Part shown: in pieces, positions 37,339-50,486 of the stretch | Layout: each line of letters opens with the position of its first letter | Numbering within the stretch: the stretch's first letter is position 1 | Assembly: GCF_026213295.1 (NCBI RefSeq) | Contig: NC_079418.1 | Coordinates: 9,309,252-9,373,251, forward strand | Length of the DNA: 64,000 nt | Direction of reading: 5' to 3' | DNA from: Gadus chalcogrammus | Taxonomy: Eukaryota > Chordata > Actinopteri > Gadiformes > Gadidae | The notes under the pieces: generated by a model | The model's database searches: none | What the model was told of the DNA's origin: nothing | The model's input: the letters and a program-made list of their open reading frames with translations, nothing else | Program-made: the position numbers and the translations under genes

Positions 37339-38240
37339 GGCAGGCAGAATGGCAGGTCCCGCAGCACGGTGTCCATCAGGCGCTGAAAGGCCTGGGCTGC
37401 GTTCTTCAGGCCGAACGGCATCCGTAAAAACTCAAATAGTCCAAACGGAGTGATCACCGCCGTCTTCGGGACGTCCTGCGGCTGGACGGGCACCTGGTGA
37501 TAGCCCCGAACGAGGTCCACCTTGGAGAACACTACCGCACCGGCCAGGCGGGCAGAAAAGTCCTGGATGTGGGGAATCGGATAGCGGTCGGGCACCGTAA
37601 TGTCATTGAGCCGGCGGTAATCCCCACATGGACGCCACCCACCGCCAGGCTTCGAGACGATGTGGAGCGGGGAAGACCTAGCAACGGCGAGCTTAGCAGA
37701 GTCGAGGCGCCGGGCCCTGGCGTAGACCGGCGGGCCAGTGGTCGCGATGTGATGCTCCACTCCGTGCTTGGTGGCGGCAGCTGAGAACGTGGGCTCCGTA
37801 AGCTCCGGGAATTCCGCGAGGAGGGAGGAAAACACATCGGAGGGTGAGAGTGCGCCCGACAGCTTCGTCGTGCCCGAGCCACTGAGCTCACATGCCAGGG
37901 AGCTAAAAGTCTCAGCACTTATCAAGCGCCGGTTCATCACATCCACCAAAAGGCCATTGGCGCAGAGGAAATCGGCGCCGAGGAGGGGTGTGGACACCTC
38001 CGCGGTGACAAAATCCCAGCCGAAACGCTGACCCCCGAAACATAAAGAAACAGTCCTAGTCCCAAAGGTGCGGATGGGGCTGCCGTTGGCGGCCTCCAGG
38101 GCGGGGCCGTGGCCGCCCCCCATTCTGTCAATACGTGACGCGGGCAGAACGCTCACCTGGGCCCCCGTGTCACACAGGAACCGTCGCCCAGAGCCTGTGT
38201 CTGTGATAAACAACAGACCCCCAGAACGGCCGACACACAC
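37311..38240 (-). pseudogene. gypsy pol: aspartic protease and RT fingers/palm
   Basis: Protease motif [15 protein letters not shown] and a later LLGADFL, followed by RT motifs [27 protein letters not shown] and RMPFGLKNA. About 20 residues seem to be missing between DSAKLAVA and [12 protein letters not shown] compared with usual RTs. The frame is lost just before YLDD. It overlaps gag by 71 nt in another frame, suggesting frameshift expression of Pol. Confidence 0.85.
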
Positions 38241-39009
38241 GGCAGCTAGCGAGTGCCGGCCCGTGCATTTCCCGATGCCACGAAACTACACGGGGGGGGC
38301 ACCTTCTAGCTTTGGGTCCATACAGGGCGTGGAAATAGCACAGGCCTGCAGACTGCTGTGGCTGTCGTCGTGTCGCCGCGGCCACAGCGATGGTGTCCGT
38401 CATCTCCAGGTTGCCAGTGGTGTGAGCCAATACGGCCGTGCAGCGTTCGCGCCCGGCGGCGAAAAAACAATCCGCCTCCCTAGCCAGAGCCCGAAAGTCC
38501 GTGGTGTCGCTGTTGGCTAGAGCTGCCCTGACACGCACTGGCAGCTGCTGCATAAATAAACCCCGAAACAAAAAACAAGGCTTATTACTCCCCAGGAGAT
38601 TGAGCATGTGATCCATGAGCTCCGATGGTTTGGAATCCCCGAGGCCATTCAATGCCAGAAGCTGCTCGCCCCGTTCAGCCTCCGACAAACAGAACGTCTC
38701 CATCAGGAACCCTTTTAGCAACTCATACTTCCCACGGGCCGGGGGGTCCTCGAGAATATACATCGCTCTGGCCGCCGTCGAGCCACCAAGCGCGGAGACT
38801 ACATAATAAAACTTGGTTTCATCCGCAGTAATCCCCTTCAGCGCGAACTGCGCCTCCGCTTGCGCGAACCAGACCCGTGGCTGCCGTTCCCAAAACTCCG
38901 GGAGCTTCAGGGAGACTGCCATCACCGGAGCAGCAGCCACGGAATCTTCCGCCGAATCGAACTCCATAGCCCAATCTCCGATCTGCGCGTCCTCGCTCTT
39001 CCAGCGCAT
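38170..39009 (-). CDS. gypsy gag (279 aa)
   Basis: A capsid-like region ([20 protein letters not shown], then [10 protein letters not shown]) and a zinc-knuckle-like C-x2-H-x9-C near the C-terminus ([14 protein letters not shown]) identify Gag. The start was placed at MRWKSEDAQ (39009), about 50 nt after the LTR boundary; the frame is open further upstream into the LTR. The ORF is intact. Confidence 0.78.
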   Translation of the reverse strand: MRWKSEDAQIGDWAMEFDSAEDSVAAAPVMAVSLKLPEFWERQPRVWFAQAEAQFALKGITADETKFYYVVSALGGSTAARAMYILEDPPARGKYELLKGFLMETFCLSEAERGEQLLALNGLGDSKPSELMDHMLNLLGSNKPCFLFRGLFMQQLPVRVRAALANSDTTDFRALAREADCFFAAGRERCTAVLAHTTGNLEMTDTIAVAAATRRQPQQSAGLCYFHALYGPKARRCPPRVVSWHREMHGPALASCRVCRPFWGSVVYHRHRLWATVPV

Positions 39010-39056
39010 AGAACAGTAATCCGGTAAAAACGTCCGAAAACTGTCAGGGTCACCAA

Positions 39057-39218
39057 TGTAGGAGATCGCAATGAAATGGAGACGGAGACTTGATTGCCGG
39101 TGAAAAACACGAGAAGGATTTATTTCCCAAAACACAGAACCTGCACAGCCAGATGTGCGTTCCTTAAGACGTGCGTCGTAACACCCAGGTGGGTCCCACA
39201 CCCCCTTCCCTTAAAGGG
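39057..39218 (-). repeat. Inverted, truncated LTR inside the gypsy element
   Basis: It is the reverse complement of the LTR from its CTCCTACA end to the CCCTTTAAGGG motif (162 of 207 bp), followed at 39219 by integrase-side sequence. The leader TTGGTGACCCTGACAGTTTT reads outward from it on the minus strand, giving the true primer-binding region. Confidence 0.9.
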
Positions 39219-40541
39219 AATCGACTACACCAGCATGGCAGGTGATCAGGCCTCCGACCCGGAGGTCCAGGCTCTGAGGACAGCTGTCACGGGACTCAGT
39301 TTGGAGGACATCAAGTATGACAACGTCGGTGCCACGCTCCTGTGTGACGTCTCCACTGGACAGCCAAGGCCGGTCGTGCCCGGCAGTTGGAGGCGTCAGG
39401 TTTTCGATGCCGTGCACTGCCTTGCCCATCCTGGGCGGAGGACATCGCAGCAGCTGGTGGCCGGGAAGTTTGTCTGGCATGGCCTTAAGAAGGACATTCG
39501 GGACTGGGCTCGGGCCTGCGTGGTTTGCCAGCGAGCCAAGGTACATCGGCATGTGACTGCTCCGCTGGCGCATTTTTCAGTGCTGGAGCGGCGGTTCGAC
39601 CACGTGCATGTGGACCTGGTGGGGCCCCTGCCGCCCTCTCAAGGGTTCAGCTACCTCCTGACGATGGTGGACAGGACCACCCGCTGGCCGGAGGCTGTCC
39701 CGCTGGCATCCACTACGACCTCTGACGTGGCCCGGGCGTTCATAGGCACCTGGGTCGCCCGGTTTGGCCCCCCTTCTGATGTCTCCTCTGACAGGGGACC
39801 TCAGTTCACTTCCGAGCTGTGGAATGCGGTCGCCGGGGGCCTGGGTGTGCGGCTCCATCGAACAACCGCTTATCACCCACAGGCTAATGGGTTGTGTGAG
39901 CGGTTCCATCGCTCCTTGAAAGCTGCACTCCGGGCCAGCCTTACGGATGACGGTTGGGTCGATAGGCTCCCCTGGGTCATGTTGGGCCTCCGGACTGCCC
40001 CTAAGGAGGACCTGCGGGCTTCGTCGGCCGAGCTGGTTTACGGGCAGCCACTACGGGTTCCAGGGGATTTCATCCCCACCGCCACAGCTCCCTGGTCGGC
40101 GGCCCAGGAGCGGACCTCGCTCCAGGACAGGGTCCGGGGTTTCACACCATGCCCACCTCGCAGCACGGCCTCCCGAAGGCTTGTGTGCCGCCCAGCCTGC
40201 GGACGGCGGGGTACGTGTTCTTCCGCCATGATGCCCATCGGGGCCCTTTCCGTCCTCCCTACGACGGTCCGTTTCGCGTCCTGGAGGCCGGTGACAAGGC
40301 CTTCTTGGTAGACATTGGGGGCAGGCCTGACTACATTTCGGTCGATCGCCTTAAGCCGGCCCACCTGGATCTGGACCAGCCCGTGGGGTTGGCTCTGCCC
40401 CCGCGGCGGGGTCGTCCTCCGGTTTCCAAGCCACACCGCCTCATGACTCCTGCGCTGCCTGCTGTGGCCCCCTCGGCCCCCGCACCGGTTCCGCTGAGTC
40501 GTTTCGGGCGGGTGCTCAGGGCTCCTTCCCGTTGGCCTTGA
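39219..40541 (+). pseudogene. gypsy integrase with C-terminal domain, one frameshift
   Basis: The frame starts IDYTSMAGDQASDPE. It then shows the H2C2 finger (HCLAHPG ... CVVC), DDE residues in HVDLVGPLP, SSDRGPQF and GLCERFH, and KKDIRDW linker features. Near 40140 one indel moves the C-terminal part to another frame (GYVFFRHDAHRGPFRPPYDG ... SVDRLKPAH), ending at 40541. Its 5' portion is joined to the inverted LTR, so it has no upstream Pol. Confidence 0.85.
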
Positions 40542-40573
40542 CTGTTCGGGAGTGTGAATTCTGGGGGGGCGTC

Positions 40574-40780
40574 TGTAGCGGTTTCGTAATTCACTGTGTA
40601 TGTTATATGGTGCGTGCCCCCTTTAAGGGAAGGGGGCGTGGGACCCACCTGGGTGTTACGACGCACGTCTTAAGGAACGCACCTCTGGCTGTGCAGGTTC
40701 TGTGTTTTGGGAAATAAATCCTTCTCGTGTTTTTCACCGGCAATCAAGTCTCCGTCTCCATTTCATTGCGATCTCCTACA
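40574..40780 (+). repeat. 3' LTR of the inverted gypsy element
   Basis: 207 bp, preceded by the polypurine tract TGGGGGGGCGTC and followed by TTAT. It differs from the 5' LTR at two positions. Confidence 0.92.
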
Positions 40781-41233
40781 TTATCTAATATTTCATAAGA
40801 GAGAAAGCTTTTGTCACAAATATGACTTTCTATGAACAATGCAATAATCAATGCAGCTTGCATTATAACACAATATGGAAGCATGCAAAAAATAGGTTTC
40901 AGTTTTATTTTCTTTCTAATCTTTCTTTTCTATGTCATTAAAGGAAAAGCTGCTCTTGAATTAGAAGGAGTTCTTGTGTCTGGCTGTGAGTTTGCACGCA
41001 TGCTATGCGTAGGCTGAATCGCAATCGTGTCAAGACTTATCAGATTGGCCAATGCACACTGAAGATAAATTCAATGATTTTAAAATTACAAAACGTATCC
41101 CTCTCTGGCGAACAGAATGTTGCAGCAGGCAAAAAAATAAATAATTCCCATTATTAATTTATCTGCATCGAGACAGAATAGTTCTGGCGAGTATCGCGAT
41201 GCATCGAAGAATCGATTATTTTTCCCACTCCTA

Positions 41234-41525
41234 ATTAATACACAGACACTCAGAGAACAAGCCAGAGCACATTTATATAGACATTCAGAGAACCAGTCAG
41301 AGCACAGTTATACACAGCCACTCAGAGAACCAGTCAGAGCACAGTAATACACAGACACTCAGAAAACCAGCCAGAGCACATTAATACACAGACACTAAAC
41401 GGCTGTTTGTATTCAGAGAACCACCCAGAACACATTAATACACAGACGCTCAGAGAACCAGTCAGAGCACAGTTTAACAGACACTCAGAGAACCAGTCAG
41501 AGCACAGTAGTACACAGACACTCAT
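41234..41525. repeat. ~38-bp minisatellite upstream of TAAR, right part
   Basis: It continues the array of 35890-36080 (ACACAGACACTCAGAGAACC) beyond the nested transposons. Confidence 0.85.
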
Positions 41526-42030
41526 GTAATTCATGAGTGTCATTAGCGACACCTGTGTTTACTCTACTTTACTCCGGCTTGAGTAGGATCTCCAAATCAA
41601 AGGTTATTTTTTGTGAATTTCCCCATCTCTTTGAGAACAGTGAATTTAAATTATATAAAAAATAAATAATTAATTAATAATAATAAATAAATAAAATATT
41701 ATGTTTTTTTCATCGTGAGCGCTTGACAGAGCTAATCAGTCTCATCTGCTTCCATTGATTTTGGCAAATTGATTGCGGGGCTACTGCAGAAAAAACCAAA
41801 AGATTTTTTTCTTTTGTGATATGTGCCTTCAGTGAGGGATGAGGGATTTGTCCCTATGAATAGTTATACCATTGAAATACCATTTTGGCATGTCAGTAAT
41901 ACTATTATTATTTATTTATTTTTCTTTTACTAAGCACACTTCCTTGTTCTTTCTAATGCAATTATGGGGCCGGCAAATACTTATCTAGTATGTGGTTGGA
42001 TAATACATGGCCTAACCACACAAAATCACA
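41526..42030. other. AT-rich stretch, nothing recognised
   Basis: A/T-rich simple sequence (AATAAATAATTAATTAATAA and similar). No gene or repeat was assigned. Confidence 0.5.
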
Positions 42031-43134
42031 CATCAACAGACACACTGAAAAAAAACTAAAACTTTGTCAAAATTATATTGTTTCAGACAATTTTCTACTT
42101 TCATTGAGGGGTGTATATCTTTATTCCCTTGAAGACCTATTGAAGACACATTTGGAAAAACAATATAAACAGCACATTCAGAATAGCTATGTTCGTCGTT
42201 TCTGCCTGAACTAAGAGGTCAGAGGTGGAAAAGGTTGTTTTACTGAGTTGATGCTTGCTGTCTACAAGCCATGGCCATTTAAGAAAATGTGTTCCTGGTT
42301 CTGGGACTCGGTGGCTGGAGATAGCATGCTACAGCTAGCATAGCTATGTACCGTCTAGGTGAAGGATCTCAAACTGGTTGTCCGGGTAAAACAACCCTCC
42401 TTTGTCCATTTGAACCGACCAATGAGCTGAGTTGGGACACATTCAGATACAATTCTTTATTCAGCCACACTTAACTAATATGTTTGCTCCCTTATGAATT
42501 AATATTGTTGTTTATACATCAGGCCATACTGCCAAACTGGGCCTCATTTGAGTTGAACATCAGGTCAGGATTTGGCTTCATCAGGAATGGCCCTCAGAAT
42601 AACGCACACACACGAACGGACTCAGGAATACACCTGGGTCACGTGAGAACCTCCTCATAGGAATCCATTGGCTCCTTGTTAGGAACCTCCTCATAGGAAT
42701 CCACTGGCTCCTTGTTAGAAACCTTCTCATAGGAATCCACTGGCTCCTTGTTCTTCTGTAAGCGGTGGGGGCCACAGAGGTGTCTGTACTACTTATAGGT
42801 GTCACAAAACACACTTCACACAACACATGATGTAACCTTTACCGTATTATCTACTCATTGAGGTTAATGCAAAAGTTACCCTCCAACTTTGACAATGAAC
42901 TACTGAGAAGGCAATTCTCACATGCAAACACACATTCTTGTCTGTTCGTATGGGAGAATCGTATGTGTGTTTTTTTTCACAATAAAGTAATGCAATAAAA
43001 TTAAAGATGAAAATTTATGTAGAAAGTCAAGTGCAGGAGGGGGACAGAAATCCCAGATGTCTTATAAGACTCTCTCCCCTCAAAACCACAGGTTCTGTTT
43101 CAAACGAGAAATAACGAGAGAACTAGTCACTGTT
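42030..43134 (+). repeat. Unclassified long repeat, + copy
   Basis: A series of blocks (GGGGTGTATATCTTTATTCC, CTACAGCTAGCATAGCTATG, ACCGACCAATGAGCTGAG, CATCAGGCCATACTGCCAAA, AGTCAAGTGCAGGAGG) occurs collinearly in reverse complement at 55650-56535 plus 63680-63870. A local tandem triplication of CATAGGAATCCA-TGGCTCC lies at 42655-42745. No ORF of significance. Confidence 0.65.
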
Positions 43135-43964
43135 CTCATATTATGAATATTTCTATAAATGAATTTGCTCAAACTAACCTAGGTTTAGACATTTTATTGG
43201 ACAACTCAAACTTCATTCAACACCCAGAAATAAAGAACACAAAGTCTGTGAGTTACTGGGCTATCTTGGGGCCTCTAAGGATTCTGTATTTTGCTTAGGA
43301 AATTTCCTTTCCTAACGAGAGAACCCGGTAATACTTTGAGGAAAGTTTGTGGGGGTTTCACCTGGGGGCCGTACACGGCCCCCAGGTGAACTTTACTGAA
43401 CTTTACATTTACAACATCAACATTTTACTGTCTTAATGTTGTAAATGTAGAAAATGTTCTTAAACTTTTCTGTTGTTTGTTGTCCCTGCATCACACATTG
43501 TTTAATTACAACGTAGTATAGTAGAGCTATAAGTATGTTAAAAAAGGTCTCATATTATGAATATTTCTATAAATGAATTTGCTCAAACTAACCTAGGTTT
43601 AGACATTTTATTGGACAACTCAAACTTCATTCAACACCCAGAAATAAAGAACACAAAGTCTCTGTGAGTTACTGGGCTATCTTGGGGCCTCTAAGGATTC
43701 TGTATTTTGCTTAGGAAATTTCCTTTCCTAACGAGAGAACCCGGTAATACTTTGAGGAAAGTTTGTGGGGGTTTCACCTGGGGGCCGTACACGGCCCCCA
43801 GGTGAACTTTACTGAACTTTACATTTACAACATCAACATTTTACTGTCTTAATGTTGTAAATGTAGAAAATGTTCTTAAACTTTTCTGTTGTTTGTTGTC
43901 CCTGCATCACACATTGTTTAATTACAACGTAGTATAGTAGAGCTATAAGTATGTTAAAAAACAT
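43135..43964. repeat. Tandem duplication, 2 x ~415 bp
   Basis: The block starting CTCATATTATGAATATTTC is repeated head to tail with a 2-bp indel (AGTCTG against AGTCTCTG) as the main difference. Each copy contains a 14-bp perfect hairpin (CACCTGGGGGCCGT / ACGGCCCCCAGGTG) and a 13-bp hairpin (ACATTTACAACAT / ATGTTGTAAATGT). Confidence 0.93.
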
Positions 43965-44033
43965 GCCAAGCAAAGTAACGGTATATCAGTTAATATGTGT
44001 CATCAGTGATGTTTAGTATAGTAATGTCACCTA

Positions 44034-45325
<1,292 letters not shown>

Positions 45326-45479
45326 GTCACCTAACTGGGCAACGCTCCGCTCGCTATGTGAATGGGGGATGGAAAACTCAATCTTAGCTAGGGCTACCAA
45401 AGGGCTAGAACCGGCCCTGGGGCAGAGAGCGGGAGACAGGCGACGTCGGACAAAGGTAGAGAGCTTTGTTTAGCTTCGT

Positions 45480-47400
45480 CATGTACGACGATGTAAAAAG
45501 CACATTCAGAAAAGCTTTGTTTATTACACGGCTCTTCTTAATGCTGTAGAATGCGCCATTCACTTGAATTGGCCTTCCCAACGTTCAGCTGTCAATTATT
45601 TTTGCATAATCGACCATTGCTAAGCATATTTGACCGATGTCAAGGAGAGTGGATTTTAAGCCTCTGATTCACGTCTTTGGTATCACTCTGCAAGTGGTCC
45701 AGTAATTTATCAACCCCAGCATATTCGGTTGCTAAGCGACGTCAACAGGGATGGACTGGGACAAAAATTTGGCCCGGGACTTTGGGATGGAGAGGCCTTT
45801 TATGAGACCCCGGGAATAGCGTGCGTAGAATTTTGCCACGGTGTAAAATAATAAAAACTAGTCCTTATCCGTGGATATGTGCATTGCAACTGCATGTCAA
45901 TGTTGGGATGTGCATGTGTTTAGAATAGCCTATTGTGAAGATCACTGGCAAATATTTTCTAAGCAATCTTGTCCATGTACAAAATATTAGAAATTGCATG
46001 TGCCTAGAAAGGTAAATCAGGGCTGAAAATGATCTAAATAGTGCAAGATACAATTTCTTTTGTGGAAAAAAATGGTCACATACACAGGGTTTGGGAGATG
46101 GGGGCGGGCCGGGGTTTGTTGTGCGTTGCTGTGTTTACCGGTGTTGAAGTGTTCCAATGGTTTATTAGCGGTGGTATCTAATAAATCGCTCTCTAATCAA
46201 TACTTCATTCACTGCCTCTTCCGTGGTCATTACAATATTATGAATAGTTCTCCGACGTCTCTGGTACTTCCATAATTAGTTTAAGTTAACATATATTGCC
46301 AAACATGCTCGCTAGTGCACCTGTCATCGCTATACTGCTGTGTCCTGTTCCCGCCGAACCATTGGTCTCGCTGACAGGGGCGTCGCCGTCAACCTTGGCT
46401 TCTCCACGGAAAAGGTTGGTTAATTTAGCACATTTGGCTGCGTCTTGCTCTAAACATTTTTCCCTTTTCAACCTCAACTTCTGAGCGCCACCCAATTCTT
46501 TTTCCTCTCCACCACCTTTTTTCCTTTTTGACATATTCGTATTTCTGTGTAACTTCAGTGAGCTCAACGAGAAGTAAGTGACCCGGCCGTGTGTCAGGCT
46601 GAGCCAATCAGAAATGACAGACCGCTGAGCAGTCCAAGTTGTGAGGGGCCGTTTGGCCGCTCGCTTTGGCCGCTTGCTTTGCCCCCATTCACTGTGGGGG
46701 TGCTCCCCCCTCTTAATTGACAGTAATACATCGGCCCCGTTTCACCGTCAGGCAAGAGCTCCGTTTCGCGCTGTAAGCAAATATCCGGCAGCAGCCCACC
46801 CCAAATCACGGCTTACTTAACGTTTTCATTTTTTTTGACATCTTTTACAACAAAAAAATAAAAAATATATAATAAAAAATAAAAATAATAATAATAAAAA
46901 ATAAAAATCTAAAAGAATTACGGCCGGCCGGCTCGGCCTGAAATCGTCCGGCCGTTCGGGAAATCTCCCGAACCTCCCGATGGCCAGTCCGCCCCTGGAC
47001 GTCAACGTCTTTGGCAAACAATGTCTCTGCTGATCAACACTATGAATGGTAACAAATAAATTGTAAAAAGACACGATATGTGAAGTCATATTTTTTTTGT
47101 TTTGGGGATTTCGGGAATAAAATGTTACTGATAATGACCAGCGTTCTATACATTATCCCTTACTTATTAGTTTTTGCAACAACAAAGAGGTCAAACAGGT
47201 ACTTTGCTTGCTTTCTACGTAAAGATAAAGGCATTCCCTTTGCGTCACATGAGATTCTCCTCAAAGGATTCCTTTGGCTCCTTGCTGTTGTTCTTTGTTG
47301 GCCACAGAGGAGTCTGTACTACTAAGAGGTGTTACAAAAACACGCTTCACATAACACATGATGCACCTATTACCTCCTCATTAAGGTTCAGGTAAGTTAA
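45480..47400 (+). repeat. Unclassified repeat, + copy, split by a hAT insertion
   Basis: 45480-45745 and 46998-47400 are collinear in reverse complement with about 54660-55370 (GGTAATAAACATAG, GATCAGCAGAGAAATAGTCC, CAGCAAGGAGCCAAAGGAAT). The hAT element 45746-46997 sits in between. Confidence 0.65.
45746..46997 (-). mobile_element. Non-autonomous hAT element with transposase N-terminus
   Basis: Ends CAGGGATGGACTGG and CCAGTCCGCCCCTG with an exact 8-bp duplication GACGTCAA (45738-45745 and 46998-47005). On the minus strand 46286-46534 encodes MSKRKKGGGEEKELGGAQKL and RREK-type basic residues followed by CAKLTNLF. This resembles the N-terminus of ZMYM/hAT transposases. The catalytic core is absent. 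Confidence 0.85.
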
Positions 47401-48450
47401 AAAAAAGTAAGGAAAAGAGAGATCGCAAATAACAAACCCTAGAGAAGGAAACACATCTTTTGTTTATTTATTTGCCTAATGAAAGAATAAGATAAAAGTA
47501 CTTTAAAAAGAACATTTAGATCAAATTGAATTTAGGCTAATTTAAACCGCTGTTCGCTCTAGAGAAGCAACAGTGGAATTGTGTTGTTGTTTTCCATCTA
47601 AAATAACTGTAATGTTGTTTTTTTTGAGAGTAAGGAAAAGCTTTGCCTCTTCATCGGTCCACACGTATCTATTAATCACATTGGCCATCTGTTCCATGGA
47701 CGTATTTAAAGGATACATTCAGTGTTTCCCACACATTAACGAGACTATGGCCCACCACCAAAAAAAAGAAAAACTCAACATATTGTGTTACTTTGTTTGG
47801 GTTAAACCAATTAATGGCAGCTGTGGCTGGTTCAGACTGCATGATTTCAGCCTGATTTTGCCCCGATTCGTTCGTCGCAGACAAAATTGCGAGTCGTAGG
47901 CCCTACATGATTTTGAAAAGTCGGCGGCGAGACGAGGTATTGTAATCATAGTTTCATAGTGGTTGGCCATTTAAGCGTGCCGACAGGCTTTTGTCGGGAC
48001 GCGGAACACGCAACTCAAAAATCGGGGCTGTCCCCGCAAAACCGGGACGTCTGATCACCCTAATGCTGATCGGGCGATTGCGGGTATCAATTGTTGAAAA
48101 AAACATTGCTTCGTGGATATTGATGTTAGGCGATGGGTGCGGATGACATTACAGCTCATCCGCGCATCGCTACTAACTAGACTTCACTGCACTACGCAGA
48201 GGACCGCCATCATAATGCCTAGTATAGGAACTCAGGATCCATTGTTATTTACACTTTGTTGCTGCGTTGTTGCTGCGTGTATCGTGAACGATACATAGTA
48301 AAGATTCTAGAACATTGCACCCTCGAATATTGTAGTGTGGCCAGTCTTCCGACAAGACAAAGCCCGATTTCCTGGCTCTGTGATTGCATAGTGTGAAATT
48401 TTAAATCTTGGAGGAATAACTCAGAATCGACTAGTCTAAACAAGCCATCA
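47401..48450. other. Gene-free stretch with repeat fragments
   Basis: Contains a hAT-like end (CAGTGTTTCCCACACATTAA at about 47719). Further on, GGGGCTGTCCCCGCAAAACC at about 48026 looks like another transposon fragment. No gene is supported. Confidence 0.45.
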
Positions 48451-48451
48451 G

Positions 48452-48603
<152 letters not shown>

Positions 48604-48730
48604 GGGGGAGTTAGAGAATATTTTGCATGCACAGAATCTATGAATTTAATAGTGGGCCCCAGGAACACATTTTCTTAATTTGCCATGCCTTGTAGACAGC
48701 AAACAGCAACTCAGTGAAATACATTACACT

Positions 48731-48831
<101 letters not shown>

Positions 48832-49189
48832 GGACTGTTTAACATGCGTACATGACGGCTGGTTTAGCCTGCTGACCACTGATTGGTCAACGAACAACAG
48901 GTGTGAAGCCTCCCCCAGCCCCAGAGTCCAATCAGACTCAGACCAGGTGAGGCTGCTGAGACCAGGGGCCTCTACGAATAGTCAAATCTCCTAACCTTTA
49001 TGCCTCCTTTCCTTAACCTTTGTGGCAAACGTCATCGGGTCAAGGAGAGATGAAAAGGTGCTTCCTTTCGAACATAGGAAAAGACAGCACTGTTTAAAAT
49101 GAATTCATCTCCACTCTTCCTAACCGACGTCATTGCGCAACGGCGGGTATTGCCGACCTCTAGCGTCTCTAGCGTGAAACTACAATTTT

Positions 49190-50486
49190 CCGAAGATGGA
49201 CTACAACAAGCGCTCTTTGATCCATGCGTTCTTGTCGTACTGATCTCAATCAGGTTACCGCCAACAGTGAGAATCACTTAGGTTGGACTTGGCAAACTAA
49301 AATATTTTAGGTCACTTGAATCCCATTTCACATGTGAAAAAAAAGAGGCTAACCTTAGGTTGATGTTGAAATTAACTGCCCCCAGTAGTCTTTCTTAAAT
49401 GTGAAGTCGGTCTTTTTTTTTCTTATGGTGTATTTTATGTGCTTACTAACCAGCAATAAATGAATTCATTTATATTCAAATAATTACGTTTCTGGAATTG
49501 GTATCCATTATATCAATTTTATTTTCTTCTCTTCTCTTATTCTACCTTACCGCGTCTCTCATGCGTCTTCGCGTAGAGTCTGTAAACTCCGTTGGTGGCA
49601 TGTTGCTTTAAATGTTGCATGTTGCTTTAAATAATCTCCTTAGGAAAGGAAATTTCCTAAGGAGATGACCCGGAAGTGCTTGGAAGAAAGGTGGTTCGAA
49701 TTCTAAAAGTGCTTATGGTGCGTTTGAGTATTCTCTGCGAACCGACTCGGATCTGACGCCGCACCCACACTTCAAGCGTTTTATTATTTACCTCGTCTTT
49801 GGAGGAAAATATGGACGCCACCCGGAAAGCTGTTGTTGCGGTAGCATTGGCAGAGTACCAGGTGCTCCAAAATAGGTAGGCTATAGGGCAGGCCATAGGC
49901 AGAGATATGGACGCAGTAAGGTATTGCAGTAATACGAGTGATTGAAATTGCCATTTAAACCACCAAAGTGGCCCAAGCACAATGAAAACAGTTCATGCTT
50001 CAAGTCACACCGGGCGCAGCCATCTTGAATTCTGTCTCAGAATTTTGCTCGGTCACCACTGAGTTCAACCGAGATGGCGAGTTCGCCATCCGAGGAAAAG
50101 GGGCATTTTTGTGCGTGTCGCTAGGCAACGTCCTCGGACCTCCGAGACGGATGGATAAAACGCAGCATTTAGGAAAGGAACCTCGATGCTTCCTTTAACC
50201 CTCGTATATTTAAAGCAACATGCCACCAACAAAGTTTACCGACTCTACGCGAAGACGCATGAGAGACAAGGTAAAGCAAAAGAATAGAAGAAAATAAAAT
50301 ACAATTGACAATGATGGATACAAATTCCAGAAACATGTTATTTGAATCAAAATGAAATCATTTATTCAACTGGCCTAAAATATTTTTGTTGGCCAAGTCC
50401 GACATAAGTGATTCTCACTGTTGGCGACAACCTGAATGAAATCAATACGACAAGAACGCATGGATCAAAAGAGCTCTGTTGTAAAC
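49190..50486. repeat. Large imperfect inverted repeat (foldback element)
   Basis: 49195-49620 pairs with 50195-50486 in reverse complement (GAAGACGCATGAGAGAC, AGTGATTCTCACTGTTGGC, CAAGAACGCATGGATCAAA). The loop contains TTAGGAAAGGAAATTTCCTAAG. The right arm is cut by the hAT element starting at 50487. Confidence 0.75.

Larger units (their letters stand above)
36326..40780 (+). mobile_element. Ty3/gypsy LTR retrotransposon with inverted internal half
   Basis: Two direct 207-bp LTRs (TGTAGC...CTACA, two mismatches) bound 4455 bp with a 4-bp duplication TTAT (36322-36325 and 40781-40784). Between them the first 2.7 kb (36547-39218: RNase H to gag, primer-binding leader, partial LTR) is on the minus strand. 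The integrase (39219-40541) and polypurine tract (about 40562-40568) are on the plus strand. The two LTRs are about 99% identical, so insertion is young. This copy cannot work on its own: RT is frameshifted and shortened, and the genes are in opposite orientations. Confidence 0.9.
36081..41233. mobile_element. hAT-type MITE (about 0.7 kb net) hosting a gypsy insertion
   Basis: Ends TAGGGGTGGGAATC and GATTATTTTTCCCACTCCTA are inverted repeats. An exact 8-bp duplication ATTAATAC flanks the element (36073-36080 and 41234-41241), as expected for hAT. Subterminal CGATTCGATTAGATT-type motifs are mirrored at the right end. The Ty3/gypsy element 36326-40780 interrupts it. Confidence 0.88.
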
